Made by a program: the position numbers and the translations under genes. From NCBI GenBank assembly GCA_947475445.1, contig CANJLC010000004.1, forward strand, positions 62,001-126,000: DNA of 64,000 nt, in the 5' to 3' direction. Shown here piece after piece: positions 8,665 through 16,972 of the stretch. The notes under the pieces were generated by a model. The model was given only the letters and a program-made list of their open reading frames with translations, ran no database searches and was not told the origin of the DNA. The stretch is from Alphaproteobacteria bacterium. Lineage in GTDB: Bacteria > Pseudomonadota > Alphaproteobacteria > Micropepsales > Micropepsaceae. Each line of letters starts with the position of its first letter. Positions within the stretch are counted from its first letter, which is position 1.

Positions 8665-9627
8665 TTGAAACCCGCTTTTACGCTTTGCTGCCTGTTTGTC
8701 CTGTGCCTGGCTGTCACGGGCTGCGCCGCCATACCCGCGCCGATGGGCCATCAGTCCGTGACACCCGCGGTGGAGAGCGAATTTTTTCTCACCCGTGACG
8801 GACTGAAGCTGCCGCTGCGCCATTGGGACGCCGAAGGCACACCGCGCGCCGTCATTGTCGCCCTGCACGGCATGAGCGACTATTCCAACGCCTTCGACAT
8901 GCCGGCGCGCCAATGGGCGCCGCTGGGCATCACCACCTTGGCGCTGGACCAGCGCGGTTTCGGGGCCGGGCCCAATCCGGGCCTGTGGGCGGGCAGCGCG
9001 GCGATGCGCGCTGATCTTGGCGATCTTGTCCAGGCCACGAAGCGCCGTTATCCCGGCGTTGCAATATTCGCGCTGGGCGAAAGCATGGGCGGCGGCGTGT
9101 TGCTGTCGGCGCTGGCGGAAAGCCAATTGGAAGTTTCCGGCGCTATCCTGGTGGCGCCTGCCGTCTGGTCGCGGCGCGACATGCCCATCGTCTACCGCGT
9201 GGCACTGTTCCTGGTGGCCCACCTGCTGCCGGGCATGGATTTGTCCAACAATGCTGCCAGCCGCGTCGTCACGATTGTTCCGTCCGACAATATTCCCATG
9301 CTGCGGGCGCTTTCGCGCGACCCGCTGTTCCAGAAGCATACCCGTGCCGATGCGCTGTTCGGCCTCGTCAACCTGATGGACGAGGCCCGCAATGCGCCCC
9401 AGAAAATCACGCAGGCGCCCCCGATCCTGCTGCTGACCGGCGCCAAGGATCAGGTGATCCCCCACGCGCCAACCGAAGAGGTCATCACAGAACTGGGCTC
9501 CAAGGGCGAAGTCCGCCACTATGCGAACGGCTACCACATGCTGCTGCGGGACCTGGAAGGCCCGCTTGTGAACCAGGATGTGGCGCAATGGGTGCTATCC
9601 AAGGTTCCCGCCAGGCAACCCAATTAG
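8665..9627 (+). CDS. Alpha/beta-hydrolase lipoprotein (monoacylglycerol lipase-like, serine aminopeptidase S33)
   Basis: A 320-residue protein with a lipoprotein signal ending LAVTGC, so it is probably lipidated and exported. The catalytic triad is readable: Ser in ALGESMGGG, Asp in LLTGAKDQVIP, His in ANGYHMLLRD. The fold core begins VIVALHGMSDYS and includes LALDQRGFGAGPN, as in bacterial monoglyceride lipases and PldB-like lysophospholipases. The start is TTG, preceded by GAAGGG, 10 bases after nupC. The substrate is presumably a short acyl ester; physiological role unknown. Confidence 0.85.
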   Translation: MKPAFTLCCLFVLCLAVTGCAAIPAPMGHQSVTPAVESEFFLTRDGLKLPLRHWDAEGTPRAVIVALHGMSDYSNAFDMPARQWAPLGITTLALDQRGFGAGPNPGLWAGSAAMRADLGDLVQATKRRYPGVAIFALGESMGGGVLLSALAESQLEVSGAILVAPAVWSRRDMPIVYRVALFLVAHLLPGMDLSNNAASRVVTIVPSDNIPMLRALSRDPLFQKHTRADALFGLVNLMDEARNAPQKITQAPPILLLTGAKDQVIPHAPTEEVITELGSKGEVRHYANGYHMLLRDLEGPLVNQDVAQWVLSKVPARQPN

Positions 9628-9667
9628 GTCTTGGCCGTTATCCCTTCGAACCAATTGGGAGACGACC

Positions 9668-9871
9668 ATGGCCAATGATGGCACCAAGGACCTGCGGGAC
9701 AATCTGAACCAGGAACGCGAAAAGGCGCCCCTGCATCGCCCGGCGCATCCGATTGACTCGGGTTCCTCCGACAAGGATGCCGGCACCATCGTGCAGCCGC
9801 CCAGCACCATGCACGACACCCGTCCGGGTCCCGACGCGAATACGCCGACCGGGCAAGTTTCGAAGATGTAA
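9668..9871 (+). CDS. Small hydrophilic hypothetical protein (67 aa)
   Basis: ATG at 9668 is preceded by GGGAG at the right distance, and a strong terminator follows the stop. The 67-residue product is polar, proline-rich and lacks any hydrophobic core (for example TKDLRDNLNQEREKAPL, then SSDKDAGT), so it is likely intrinsically disordered. It matches no domain I recognise. Similar short acidic/basic disordered proteins are frequent in soil alphaproteobacteria. It is spaced 40 bases after the lipase gene. Confidence 0.65.
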   Translation: MANDGTKDLRDNLNQEREKAPLHRPAHPIDSGSSDKDAGTIVQPPSTMHDTRPGPDANTPTGQVSKM

Positions 9872-9896
9872 TTTGCTTTGCGGATCGTGGGCCAAG

Positions 9897-9923
9897 CGGA
9901 CAGGGCAATGCCCTGTCCGTTTT
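9897..9923. terminator. Intrinsic terminator between the small ORF and hemE
   Basis: Perfect 9-bp arms CGGACAGGG and CCCTGTCCG around a 5-base loop, then TTTT on the plus strand at 9920-9923. It ends 6 bases before the hemE stop codon, so it probably serves both converging genes. Confidence 0.85.
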
Positions 9924-9929
9924 GGCATG

Positions 9930-10934
9930 TCAGGCGCGGATGGCCGCCACAAGTTCGGCGACATGCCCGGGCGGGGTCGGCTGCATGACGCCGTGCCCCA
10001 GGTTGAAGATGAAGGGCCGCCCCGCCATCGCCGTCACCAGTTTGCGCGCCGCATCACGCAGCCCATCGCCACCCTGCAACAGCAGGATGGGATCCAGATT
10101 GCCCTGCAAGGCCTTCGTGGTCTTGATCGCCGCAATGTCCGTCATCTGGTCCACGCCGATCCCGTCCACGCCCGTTTCCTGGGCATAGCGGCCTATCCAG
10201 CCACCGGCGCCCCGCGGAAAGCCGATGACGGGAACTTGCGGATGCCTGGCCTTCACCGCATTGACGATGCGGGCGGTTGGCTCCAGCACAGCGCGCTCGA
10301 ACAGGCCCGCCGGCACCGTGCCGGCCCAGCTTTCAAACAGCTGCAGCGCTTCGGCCCCGGCATCGGCCTGCGCGATCAGGTAGCTGCTGGTGGCATCCAC
10401 CAGCACATCCATCAGCTGCGCGAAAAGCTTCGGCTCGCTCCAGGCCAGCTTGCGGATATTTTCGTGATCGGTGCCGCCCTGGCCTTCGATCATGTAGGTC
10501 GCCACCGTCCAGGGCGAACCGGCAAAACCGATCAGCGCGGCGCGCTCAGAAAGGGCGGCCCGCACCCCCTTGATGGTCTGCATTACCGGCGCCAGCAGCT
10601 CGGCGCGATAAGCCAGCTTCGCCAGCCCGGCGGCGTCGCGAATGGGCTCCAGGCGCGGGCCTTCGCCTTCGGCGAACCAGACCTTTTGTCCCAGCGCATG
10701 GGGAACAAGCAAAATGTCGGCGAACAGGATGGCGGCATCCAGGTCAAAGCGCCGGACCGGCTGCAGCGTCACTTCCACCGCCAGGTCGGGCGTCAGGCAG
10801 AACTGCACAAAGTCCTTCGCATTGGCGCGCAGCGCGCGGTATTCGGGCAAATAACGTCCCGCCTGGCGCATCAGCCAGACAGGCGGCACCTGGGCAGGTT
10901 CGCCCTTCAGCACCGATAGAAGTTTCTTCACCAT
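9930..10934 (-). CDS. hemE: Uroporphyrinogen decarboxylase
   Basis: A 334-residue cytosolic enzyme that removes four acetate carboxyls from uroporphyrinogen III to give coproporphyrinogen III. The N-terminal signature PVWLMRQAGRYLPEYR holds the substrate-binding arginines; IGFAGSPWT and FNLGHGVMQPTPP are the other conserved blocks. The length is standard. Its ATG lies 7 bases inside the end of hemC, so translation is likely coupled in the hemF-hemC-hemE operon. Confidence 0.97.
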   Translation of the reverse strand: MVKKLLSVLKGEPAQVPPVWLMRQAGRYLPEYRALRANAKDFVQFCLTPDLAVEVTLQPVRRFDLDAAILFADILLVPHALGQKVWFAEGEGPRLEPIRDAAGLAKLAYRAELLAPVMQTIKGVRAALSERAALIGFAGSPWTVATYMIEGQGGTDHENIRKLAWSEPKLFAQLMDVLVDATSSYLIAQADAGAEALQLFESWAGTVPAGLFERAVLEPTARIVNAVKARHPQVPVIGFPRGAGGWIGRYAQETGVDGIGVDQMTDIAAIKTTKALQGNLDPILLLQGGDGLRDAARKLVTAMAGRPFIFNLGHGVMQPTPPGHVAELVAAIRA

Positions 10935-11863
10935 CCGCGTTGTTCCAAACTTTGAATAAAGTCCTCGCCGGCATCGGCGCGAATAGAGGCGCCAAGCCTG
11001 CGTCCCAGCGCGGCGGCTTCGTCCGCTGACCCGAGCGTAACACTGTCTTCGCGCCGCCAGCGCAGCTTTCCGTCCGGCGACAGGATCTCGCCGCGGAAGG
11101 ACAGCGTGCTGCCGTCAATCAGGGCCAGCGCGCCGATGGGCGTGCGGCACGAACCATCCAGTGCTTCCAGGAAGCCGCGCTCTGCCGCTGTCTGGATTTC
11201 GCACTGCGTCACGGAAATCTTCGCCAGCAGCGCGCGTGTCTTCGTATCGTCCGCGCGGCAGGTGACGGCCAACGCCCCCTGGCCCGGCGCGGGCGGCATC
11301 TCTTCGGCATCCAGCAGCGCGGTGACATGACCGGTCAGGCCAAGGCGCGTGAGGCCCGCCATCGCCAGGAAAGTGGCGTCGATGCTGCCATCTTCCAGTT
11401 TCTTCAATCGTGTCTCGACACTGCCGCGCAGGACCACGACCTTCAGGTCGGGCCGCACATACAAGGCCTGGGCCTGGCGGCGCAGGCTGGCCGTTCCCAC
11501 CACCGCACCCTTGGGCAGATATTTCAGCGTTTTGGCCTTGTGGGAAATGAAAGCGTCGCGCGGGTCTTCGCGCTCCGGCACCGCCGCAAGCACAAGGCCG
11601 TCCGGCAGTTTTGTCGGAAGGTCCTTCATGGAGTGGATGGCCGCATCGATCCGCCGGTCCAGCAGGGCTTCATCCAGTTCCTTGGTGAACAATCCCTTGC
11701 CGCCGGCATCCTGCAACCGCTGGTCCTTCAGGCGGTCGCCGCTGGTGACAAAACTCTCCAGCGCGAAATCACTGTCCTCCATGCCCGCGGCGCGTGCCAG
11801 CAGGCTGGCGACATGGCGCGATTGCGTCAGGGCCAGCGGCGAGCCGCGCGTTCCCAGTTTCAT
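10928..11863 (-). CDS. hemC: Hydroxymethylbilane synthase (porphobilinogen deaminase)
   Basis: A 311-residue enzyme that joins four porphobilinogens into hydroxymethylbilane. The start [15 protein letters not shown] is the family N-terminus. Other motifs are IHSMKDLPT with the catalytic Asp and GSCRTPIGA with Cys239 holding the dipyrromethane cofactor. The ATG shares one base with the hemF stop (TGATG). Two GTG codons 3 and 9 bases upstream could also initiate, giving up to 314 residues. It is the middle gene of a three-gene haem operon. Confidence 0.97.
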   Translation of the reverse strand: MKLGTRGSPLALTQSRHVASLLARAAGMEDSDFALESFVTSGDRLKDQRLQDAGGKGLFTKELDEALLDRRIDAAIHSMKDLPTKLPDGLVLAAVPEREDPRDAFISHKAKTLKYLPKGAVVGTASLRRQAQALYVRPDLKVVVLRGSVETRLKKLEDGSIDATFLAMAGLTRLGLTGHVTALLDAEEMPPAPGQGALAVTCRADDTKTRALLAKISVTQCEIQTAAERGFLEALDGSCRTPIGALALIDGSTLSFRGEILSPDGKLRWRREDSVTLGSADEAAALGRRLGASIRADAGEDFIQSLEQRGW

Positions 11864-12729
11864 CACGGCCACTCCGCGACCGGCGGCATGGAGGACAATA
11901 TGCTTTCCACATTGCCGCCGGTCTTGAGCCCGAAAGTGGTGCCGCGGTCATAGAGAAGGTTGAACTCGACATAGCGGCTGCGCCACTTGGCCTGCTCGCG
12001 GCGCTCTGCCTCGCTCCACTGCCGGTCCCAGCGGCGCGTCACGATCCTGGGATACGTTTCCAGGAATGTATCGCCTACGGCCCTTGTGAAGGCGAAGTCC
12101 TTGTCCCAGTCGCCGCTGTCATGATGGTCGAAGAAAATGCCGCCAACGCCACGCGGTTCGCCGCGATGGGGCAGCCAGAAATACTCGTCTGCCCATTTTT
12201 TGTATTTGTCGTACCAGTCACGATCGAAACTGTCGCAGGTCTCCTTCAGCTGGGCGTGAAACTCCACGGCGTCGTCATGGTTGGGGCTGCGGGCCGCGTC
12301 CAGCATGGGATTGAGGTCGGCGCCGCCGCCGAACCATCCCTGCGTGGTCACGATCATGCGAGTATTCATGTGGACCGCGGGGATGTGCGGGTTTTTCATA
12401 TGGGCGATGACGCTGATGCCGCTGGCCCAGAACCGCGGATCCGTCTCCGCGCCTTTAACCTGCTTGGCAAAGTCGGGCGAGAAGGCGCCATGCACGGTGG
12501 ACACATGCACGCCGACTTTCTCGAACAGCCGGCCGCGCATCATGCCCATCACGCCGCCGCCCTCGCTCTCGCCCCTGGACCAGGGGGTGCGGACAAAACG
12601 GCCCGGCTTGCCGGCATAGAGGACACCTGGCGCCTGGTCTTCCAGCGTCTCGAAGGCGGCAATGATGCGCCCCGCCAGAGTTTCAAACCAGCTCCGGGTC
12701 GTCTGCTTGCATTCTTCAGGAAGGATCAT
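11863..12729 (-). CDS. hemF: Oxygen-dependent coproporphyrinogen III oxidase
   Basis: A 288-residue enzyme that converts coproporphyrinogen III to protoporphyrinogen IX with O2. Typical segments include the [10 protein letters not shown] loop, [36 protein letters not shown] and the C-terminal [16 protein letters not shown]. It needs no radical-SAM cysteines, which sets it apart from HemN. It is the first gene of the operon, so one transcript supplies steps 3, 5 and 6 of haem synthesis. The dependence on oxygen indicates aerobic growth. Confidence 0.97.
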   Translation of the reverse strand: MILPEECKQTTRSWFETLAGRIIAAFETLEDQAPGVLYAGKPGRFVRTPWSRGESEGGGVMGMMRGRLFEKVGVHVSTVHGAFSPDFAKQVKGAETDPRFWASGISVIAHMKNPHIPAVHMNTRMIVTTQGWFGGGADLNPMLDAARSPNHDDAVEFHAQLKETCDSFDRDWYDKYKKWADEYFWLPHRGEPRGVGGIFFDHHDSGDWDKDFAFTRAVGDTFLETYPRIVTRRWDRQWSEAERREQAKWRSRYVEFNLLYDRGTTFGLKTGGNVESILSSMPPVAEWP

Positions 12730-12790
12730 GGGTGCAGCTTTTTCGGGTTCGCGACCCGGCTGAGTGCCGCGCCAGGCTGCCTGTATTGCC

Positions 12791-12818
12791 TTGATTTAGC
12801 CGGGGATTGAACTAGCAT
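12791..12818 (+). promoter_or_regulatory. Putative promoter of the first MBL gene
   Basis: TTGATT, a 16-base spacer and TAGCAT, about 190 bases before the ATG. The box and the preceding GGGATTGAAC resemble the sequence upstream of the neighbouring paralogue (GGGATCGGC then TAGCAT). The agreement between paralogues is the main support; the long leader is unexplained. Confidence 0.4.
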
Positions 12819-13007
12819 GGACGCAACAAAAAGCAACCGGCAGGCATCTGCTGGCGGTGCACCAGACATACAGTGACTTGGGGAAACATCAATAATATCA
12901 TTGGCCTGCAGGGGCTCCACGCAACGAAACCCGTATCATGCGGGAGAATGTCTCACGCTTGCGTCCTGCGGCCCGCGTCAACCAAAGCTCAAAAGAAGGA
13001 ACACCCT

Positions 13008-14075
13008 ATGAAGTTCAAGACAATTTTGCTGGGCGGCATCGCCATCGCGGCGCTTTCGCTCAGTGCATCGGCCCAGCCCGCCGCGCCCACCAAGAAGGCG
13101 CCGCCGCGCACCTTCGCGCAGTGGGACAAGATTCAGATGTCGGTCGAAACCAAGTTCGGCGACAATTTGGCCATTATCCATGGCTCGCCCAAGCTGGACA
13201 CCAGCCATCCCGACGCCGCCGGCGGCCGCGTGGCCGCGCTGTATGGCCCGGACGGCGTCCTGATGGTCGATTCCGAGGACGAAGAGCTGACCAACAAGAC
13301 CGTCGGCGTCATCCGCTCGCTGACCAAGGCGCCGATCAAGATCCTGGTCACCAGCCACGCCCATCCCGACCATAGCGGCGGCGCCGGCATCGTGGCCCGC
13401 CTGGGCGCGGTCACCTTCGGCCAGGAAAATCTTCGCCACGAAATGACCCCGAAGCCGGGCAGCCCGGCGGCGGAATATTTCGACCCCGCCAGCCTGCCGC
13501 AGGTCACCTATCAGTATGATCCCAAGGAGCCGGGCAAGCCCGCCGTGACCATCAACATGAATGGCGAAACGGTGGACTTCATTCCCATGATGCCGTCGCA
13601 TCTGGGCGGTGATACCATCATCAAGTTCCGCAAGCACAACGTCATCTATATCGAGGATTTCTACCGCAACTTCGGCTATCCCTTCGCGGACCAGGCCAAT
13701 GGCGGCTCGATCAACGGCATGGTTGAAGCCATCGACCTGATGGGCAAGCTGTCCGACGACAACACCGTGCTGATCCCCGGCCATGGCAAGATCATCCACA
13801 AGAAGGATCTCTTGCCCTACCGCGCCATGCTGATCGACATCTCGGGCAAGGTGAAAAAGCTGATCGACCAGGGCAAGTCGCTGGACGATGTGCTGGCCGC
13901 CAACCTGACCAAGCCCTATGACGCCCACACCGACGGCAGCGAGCCGGGCAGCGTCAAGCGCTACATCACCGAGACCTATTACGAAGTGAAGGGTCTGCCG
14001 CCGCTGGTTGATGGCCGCCGCGACATGCCCAAGCCGCCGGCCGCTGCACCGGCTGCGCCCGCCAAGAAGATGTAA
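13008..14075 (+). CDS. Secreted metallo-beta-lactamase-fold hydrolase (paralogue 1)
   Basis: A 355-residue protein with a Sec signal peptide cut near SASA/QPAA. The metal motif SHAHPDHSGG (His117, His119, Asp121, His122) is complete; later ligands are in MPSHLGGDT, YIEDFYRN and IPGHGK. The start at 13008 has AGAAGGA 7 bases upstream; the frame reaches further upstream without support. The C-terminus ends in a Pro/Ala/Lys-rich tail. It is about half identical by eye to the next gene. It acts in the periplasm or outside; substrate unknown (lactones, beta-lactams, sulfates or phosphoesters are all possible). Confidence 0.85.
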   Translation: MKFKTILLGGIAIAALSLSASAQPAAPTKKAPPRTFAQWDKIQMSVETKFGDNLAIIHGSPKLDTSHPDAAGGRVAALYGPDGVLMVDSEDEELTNKTVGVIRSLTKAPIKILVTSHAHPDHSGGAGIVARLGAVTFGQENLRHEMTPKPGSPAAEYFDPASLPQVTYQYDPKEPGKPAVTINMNGETVDFIPMMPSHLGGDTIIKFRKHNVIYIEDFYRNFGYPFADQANGGSINGMVEAIDLMGKLSDDNTVLIPGHGKIIHKKDLLPYRAMLIDISGKVKKLIDQGKSLDDVLAANLTKPYDAHTDGSEPGSVKRYITETYYEVKGLPPLVDGRRDMPKPPAAAPAAPAKKM

Positions 14076-14101
14076 GGGGGCCACCCCTTCGCGATGGATC
14101 A

Positions 14102-14131
14102 GCCCGCCGTCCTTCCGGACGGCGGGCTTTT
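14102..14131 (+). terminator. Intrinsic terminator after MBL paralogue 1
   Basis: 11-bp arms GCCCGCCGTCC/GGACGGCGGGC with a TTCC loop, followed by TTTT. Separates the two paralogous genes into individual transcripts. Confidence 0.9.
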
Positions 14132-14188
14132 CATTGTCTGGCCGGCCAGAAAGGCCATTTTCCGGGCTTTTCAGCCGCGGGGCGGCAC

Positions 14189-14216
14189 TTACATTGGCTG
14201 CGGGATCGGCTAGCAT
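14189..14216 (+). promoter_or_regulatory. Putative promoter of the second MBL gene
   Basis: TTACAT, 16 bases, TAGCAT, ending 57 bases before the ATG of paralogue 2. It shares the TAGCAT box, the spacing and an upstream GGGAT with the corresponding site of paralogue 1. Confidence 0.45.
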
Positions 14217-14272
14217 CCTGTCCAGCGGACAGGCGCCGCATATTTAAAAAACACCTCAGGAAGGGGACGAGT

Positions 14273-15349
14273 ATGAAACGCAAATTATTGATGCTGGGCG
14301 TGGCTGCGATGGCTGTCATGTCCAGCGCCGTTCTGGCGCAGCAGGCCGGCTATCCGATCATCGTGACGGCTCCGGGCAAGGGCCCGTTCAATTTCCCGGA
14401 AGGCTACAAGACCGACTTCAGCAAGGTGACCATGTCGGTCAAGGAGAAGCTGTCTCCGAACCTGTATGTCGTGCATGGCAGTTCCGGTCCCGACACGGCG
14501 CATCCCGATGGCTCGGGCGGCCGCACCGCGGTGCTGTTCGGACCGGATGGCGTTCTGATGGTCGACACCCAGAACCGCCAGGTCACCGACAAGACCCTGG
14601 CCGCGATCCGCACTTTCACCAAGGCGCCGATCAAGATCGTGATCAACAGCCACGCCCATAGCGACCATACCGGCGGCAACGCCTTCTTCGCCAAGCAGGG
14701 CGCGGTGATCATCGGCCAGCAGAACCTGGCCTATGAATTGACGCCCGGCCCCGATGCCCGTCCCGAGCAGAAGGCGGATTTCGATCCCATCGCTCTGCCC
14801 AAGGTCACCTACAATTATGATCCCAAGAAGCCCGGCACGCCCGCGCTCACCATTTACATGAATGGCGAAATCGTGGATGCGATCCCGATGATGCCGTCGC
14901 ATCTGGGCGGCGACACGGTGGTGCGTTTCCGCAATGCCAACGTCATCTACATCGAGGATTTCTACCGCAATTTCGGCTACCCCTATGCCGACCAGGCCAA
15001 TGGCGGCTCGATCCAGGGCATGCTGGACGCCATCGACCTGTTCATGAAGTTGTCCAACGACAAGACCATCCTGGTCCCTGGTCATGGCCACCTGATCCAC
15101 AAGGCCGAGCTGCTGCCCTATCGCAAGATGATCGTGGAAGTGCGCAACAAGGTCACCGACCTCAAGAAGGCCGGAAAGTCGCTGAAGGACGTGCTGGCGA
15201 TGGACTTGACCAAGCCCTATGACAACGGCACCGACGGCGACACCAAGCAGTCCAAGGACCGCTTCATCTCGGAAGTCTATGCCGAGACCAATGGCGTGAC
15301 GCTGCCGCCCATCGTCGAGGGCCGCCGCAAGATGCCGAAGTACGACTGA
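14273..15349 (+). CDS. Secreted metallo-beta-lactamase-fold hydrolase (paralogue 2)
   Basis: A 358-residue protein with a clear signal peptide (cleavage near VLAQ/QAG). The metal motif SHAHSDHTGG gives His127, His129, Asp131 and His132; MPSHLGGDT, EDFYRNFGYPYADQANGG and VPGHGH are shared with paralogue 1. It has an extra 15-20 residues after the signal (YPIIVTAPGKGPFNFPEGY) and lacks the Pro/Ala tail. RBS AGGAAGGGG precedes the ATG. It has its own promoter-like box and terminator. The function of the pair is not known; divergence after tandem duplication is the simplest reading. Confidence 0.85.
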   Translation: MKRKLLMLGVAAMAVMSSAVLAQQAGYPIIVTAPGKGPFNFPEGYKTDFSKVTMSVKEKLSPNLYVVHGSSGPDTAHPDGSGGRTAVLFGPDGVLMVDTQNRQVTDKTLAAIRTFTKAPIKIVINSHAHSDHTGGNAFFAKQGAVIIGQQNLAYELTPGPDARPEQKADFDPIALPKVTYNYDPKKPGTPALTIYMNGEIVDAIPMMPSHLGGDTVVRFRNANVIYIEDFYRNFGYPYADQANGGSIQGMLDAIDLFMKLSNDKTILVPGHGHLIHKAELLPYRKMIVEVRNKVTDLKKAGKSLKDVLAMDLTKPYDNGTDGDTKQSKDRFISEVYAETNGVTLPPIVEGRRKMPKYD

Positions 15350-15372
15350 TCCTGGCCACAAGGCTGGAAAAG

Positions 15373-15405
15373 GGCCCGCCGTTCGCAAGGACGGCGGGCC
15401 TTTTT
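15373..15405 (+). terminator. Intrinsic terminator after MBL paralogue 2
   Basis: 10-bp arms GGCCCGCCGT/ACGGCGGGCC, an 8-base loop, then TTTTT. The stem core is nearly the same as in the terminator after paralogue 1. Confidence 0.9.
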
Positions 15406-15516
15406 GTTTGGCGCGAAGTTCCCTGAACCGCTATCATCGCCGTTGAGGCCGTAGGTCCCGTGACGGCTGACGATGAACTGAGAAGGATGCTCGACATGTT
15501 TGGAGGAGATGTGCCC

Positions 15517-16476
15517 ATGGTGGCGATTGTCCTGCTTATTCTGGCAGCGGTCATCCTCTTCAAGGCGATCAAGATCGTGCCGCAGGGCCATGAATTTACC
15601 GTGGAGCGGTTCGGCCGCTACACCCGCACCCTCAAGCCCGGCATCGCGTTCCTCACGCCCTTTGTCGAAGACATCGGCCGGCGCATCAACATGATGGAGC
15701 AGGTGCTGGACGTGCCGCAGCAGGATGTCATCACCAAGGACAATGTCGCCGTGCGGGTTGACGCCATCGTCTTCATCCAGGTGATGGATGCGGCGCAGGC
15801 CGCTTACCGGGTGGACAATCTCAAATTCGCCATCACGCAATTGTCGCAAACCAATTTGCGCACCGTGGTGGGCGCCATGGACCTGGACGAGGTGCTGTCA
15901 CAGCGCGACCAGATCAATACGCGGCTGCTCTCCACCATCGACCATGCCACCAATCCCTGGGGCGTGAAGGTAACCCGCATCGAGATCAAGGATCTGTTCC
16001 CGCCCCCCGACATCACCAACGCCATGGCGCGCCAGATGAAGGCAGAGCGCGAGCGCCGTGCCGTCATTACCGAGGCCGACGGCGAAAAGCAGGCCGCCGT
16101 CACCCGCGCCGAAGGCGCCAAGCAATCCGCCATCCTTCAGGCCGAAGGCCGCCGCGAGGCCGCCTTCCGCGACGCCGAGGCGCGCGAGCGCGAGGCTGAG
16201 GCGGAAGCCAAGGCCACCTCGCTGGTGTCCGACGCCATCGCCAATGGCGACGTCAACGCCATCAATTATTTCATCGCCCAGAAATATGTGGAGGCCTTTG
16301 CCGAACTGGCGCGCAGCCCGCAGCAGAAAACCGTCATCATTCCCGCCGACATGGCCGGTATCACCGGCTCCATCGCGGGCATCGGCGAGCTGGTGAAAAG
16401 CGTGATCCAGGACAGGCCTTCGGATGGCTCGCCGCCGCCGCGCAAGGGCCCATCCATGCCGACGGTCCGGGGCTGA
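15517..16476 (+). CDS. qmcA: SPFH/band 7 membrane protein (QmcA/stomatin-like)
   Basis: A 319-residue protein with one N-terminal membrane helix (VAIVLLILAAVILFKAI), then an SPFH domain starting IVPQGHEFTVERFGRYT and a long Ala/Glu-rich coiled coil (RAEGAKQSAILQAEGRREA). Such proteins form oligomeric cages at membrane microdomains and regulate membrane proteases such as FtsH. I prefer the ATG at 15517 because GGAGGAG lies 8 bases upstream; ATG codons at 15487 and 15496 and a GTG at 15460 are alternatives. It is followed 4 bases later by an NfeD-like gene, its usual partner. The tail is Pro-rich. Confidence 0.92.
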   Translation: MVAIVLLILAAVILFKAIKIVPQGHEFTVERFGRYTRTLKPGIAFLTPFVEDIGRRINMMEQVLDVPQQDVITKDNVAVRVDAIVFIQVMDAAQAAYRVDNLKFAITQLSQTNLRTVVGAMDLDEVLSQRDQINTRLLSTIDHATNPWGVKVTRIEIKDLFPPPDITNAMARQMKAERERRAVITEADGEKQAAVTRAEGAKQSAILQAEGRREAAFRDAEAREREAEAEAKATSLVSDAIANGDVNAINYFIAQKYVEAFAELARSPQQKTVIIPADMAGITGSIAGIGELVKSVIQDRPSDGSPPPRKGPSMPTVRG

Positions 16477-16480
16477 AGCC

Positions 16481-16921
16481 ATGGACTGGGTGTCCTACAA
16501 TCCGCTTGCGCTGTGGCTGGCCGTCGGCGGCCTGCTGCTGGCCGCCGAAGTGGCGACAGGCTCGGGCTGGCTGCTGTGGCCGGCGGGCGCCGCGGTGGTG
16601 ACGGCGCTGATTGCGGTGGCGCTGCCCCTCAGCTTGCCGGTCCTGGCCGGAATTTTTGCGGTCCTGACGATTGTCACGACCCTGGCCGGGCGGCGCTTCT
16701 TTCCGCATGCCGTAACGGGCGGCGATATCAACGATACGCTTTCGCGCCTGGCCGGCAGCGATGGCGTGGTCACCCACCCTTTCCACAACGGCGCGGGCCG
16801 GGTGCTGGTGGACGGCAAGGAATGGGCCGCAATGCTGGATGGTGGCGGGGCGCTGCCGCGCGGCAGCAAGGTTGTCGTCACGGGTGTTGGCGGCGCGCAA
16901 TTGCGGGTGCGGGCGGGCTAG
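16481..16921 (+). CDS. NfeD-like membrane protein (short NfeD1b/YbbK type)
   Basis: A 146-residue protein with three or four N-terminal hydrophobic helices (LALWLAVGGLLLAAEVATG, then LLWPAGAAVV and LPVLAGIFAVLTIVTT) and a C-terminal OB-fold domain of about 60 residues (DGVVTHPFHNGAGRVLVDG to KVVVTGVGGAQLRV). NfeD proteins pair with SPFH proteins in one operon, as here. It probably resides in the inner membrane with its OB domain in the cytoplasm, supporting microdomain assembly. Confidence 0.88.
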   Translation: MDWVSYNPLALWLAVGGLLLAAEVATGSGWLLWPAGAAVVTALIAVALPLSLPVLAGIFAVLTIVTTLAGRRFFPHAVTGGDINDTLSRLAGSDGVVTHPFHNGAGRVLVDGKEWAAMLDGGGALPRGSKVVVTGVGGAQLRVRAG

Positions 16922-16972
16922 GCGCGCTGTTATTTTGATAGTTGAATTTGCCGGATATTCAGGGGGCTGGAT

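Noticed and set aside
12744-12758. CGGGT-TCGCG-ACCCG hairpin upstream of hemF
   Set aside because: Stem is five pairs, no T tract in either useful direction, and no known regulator site.
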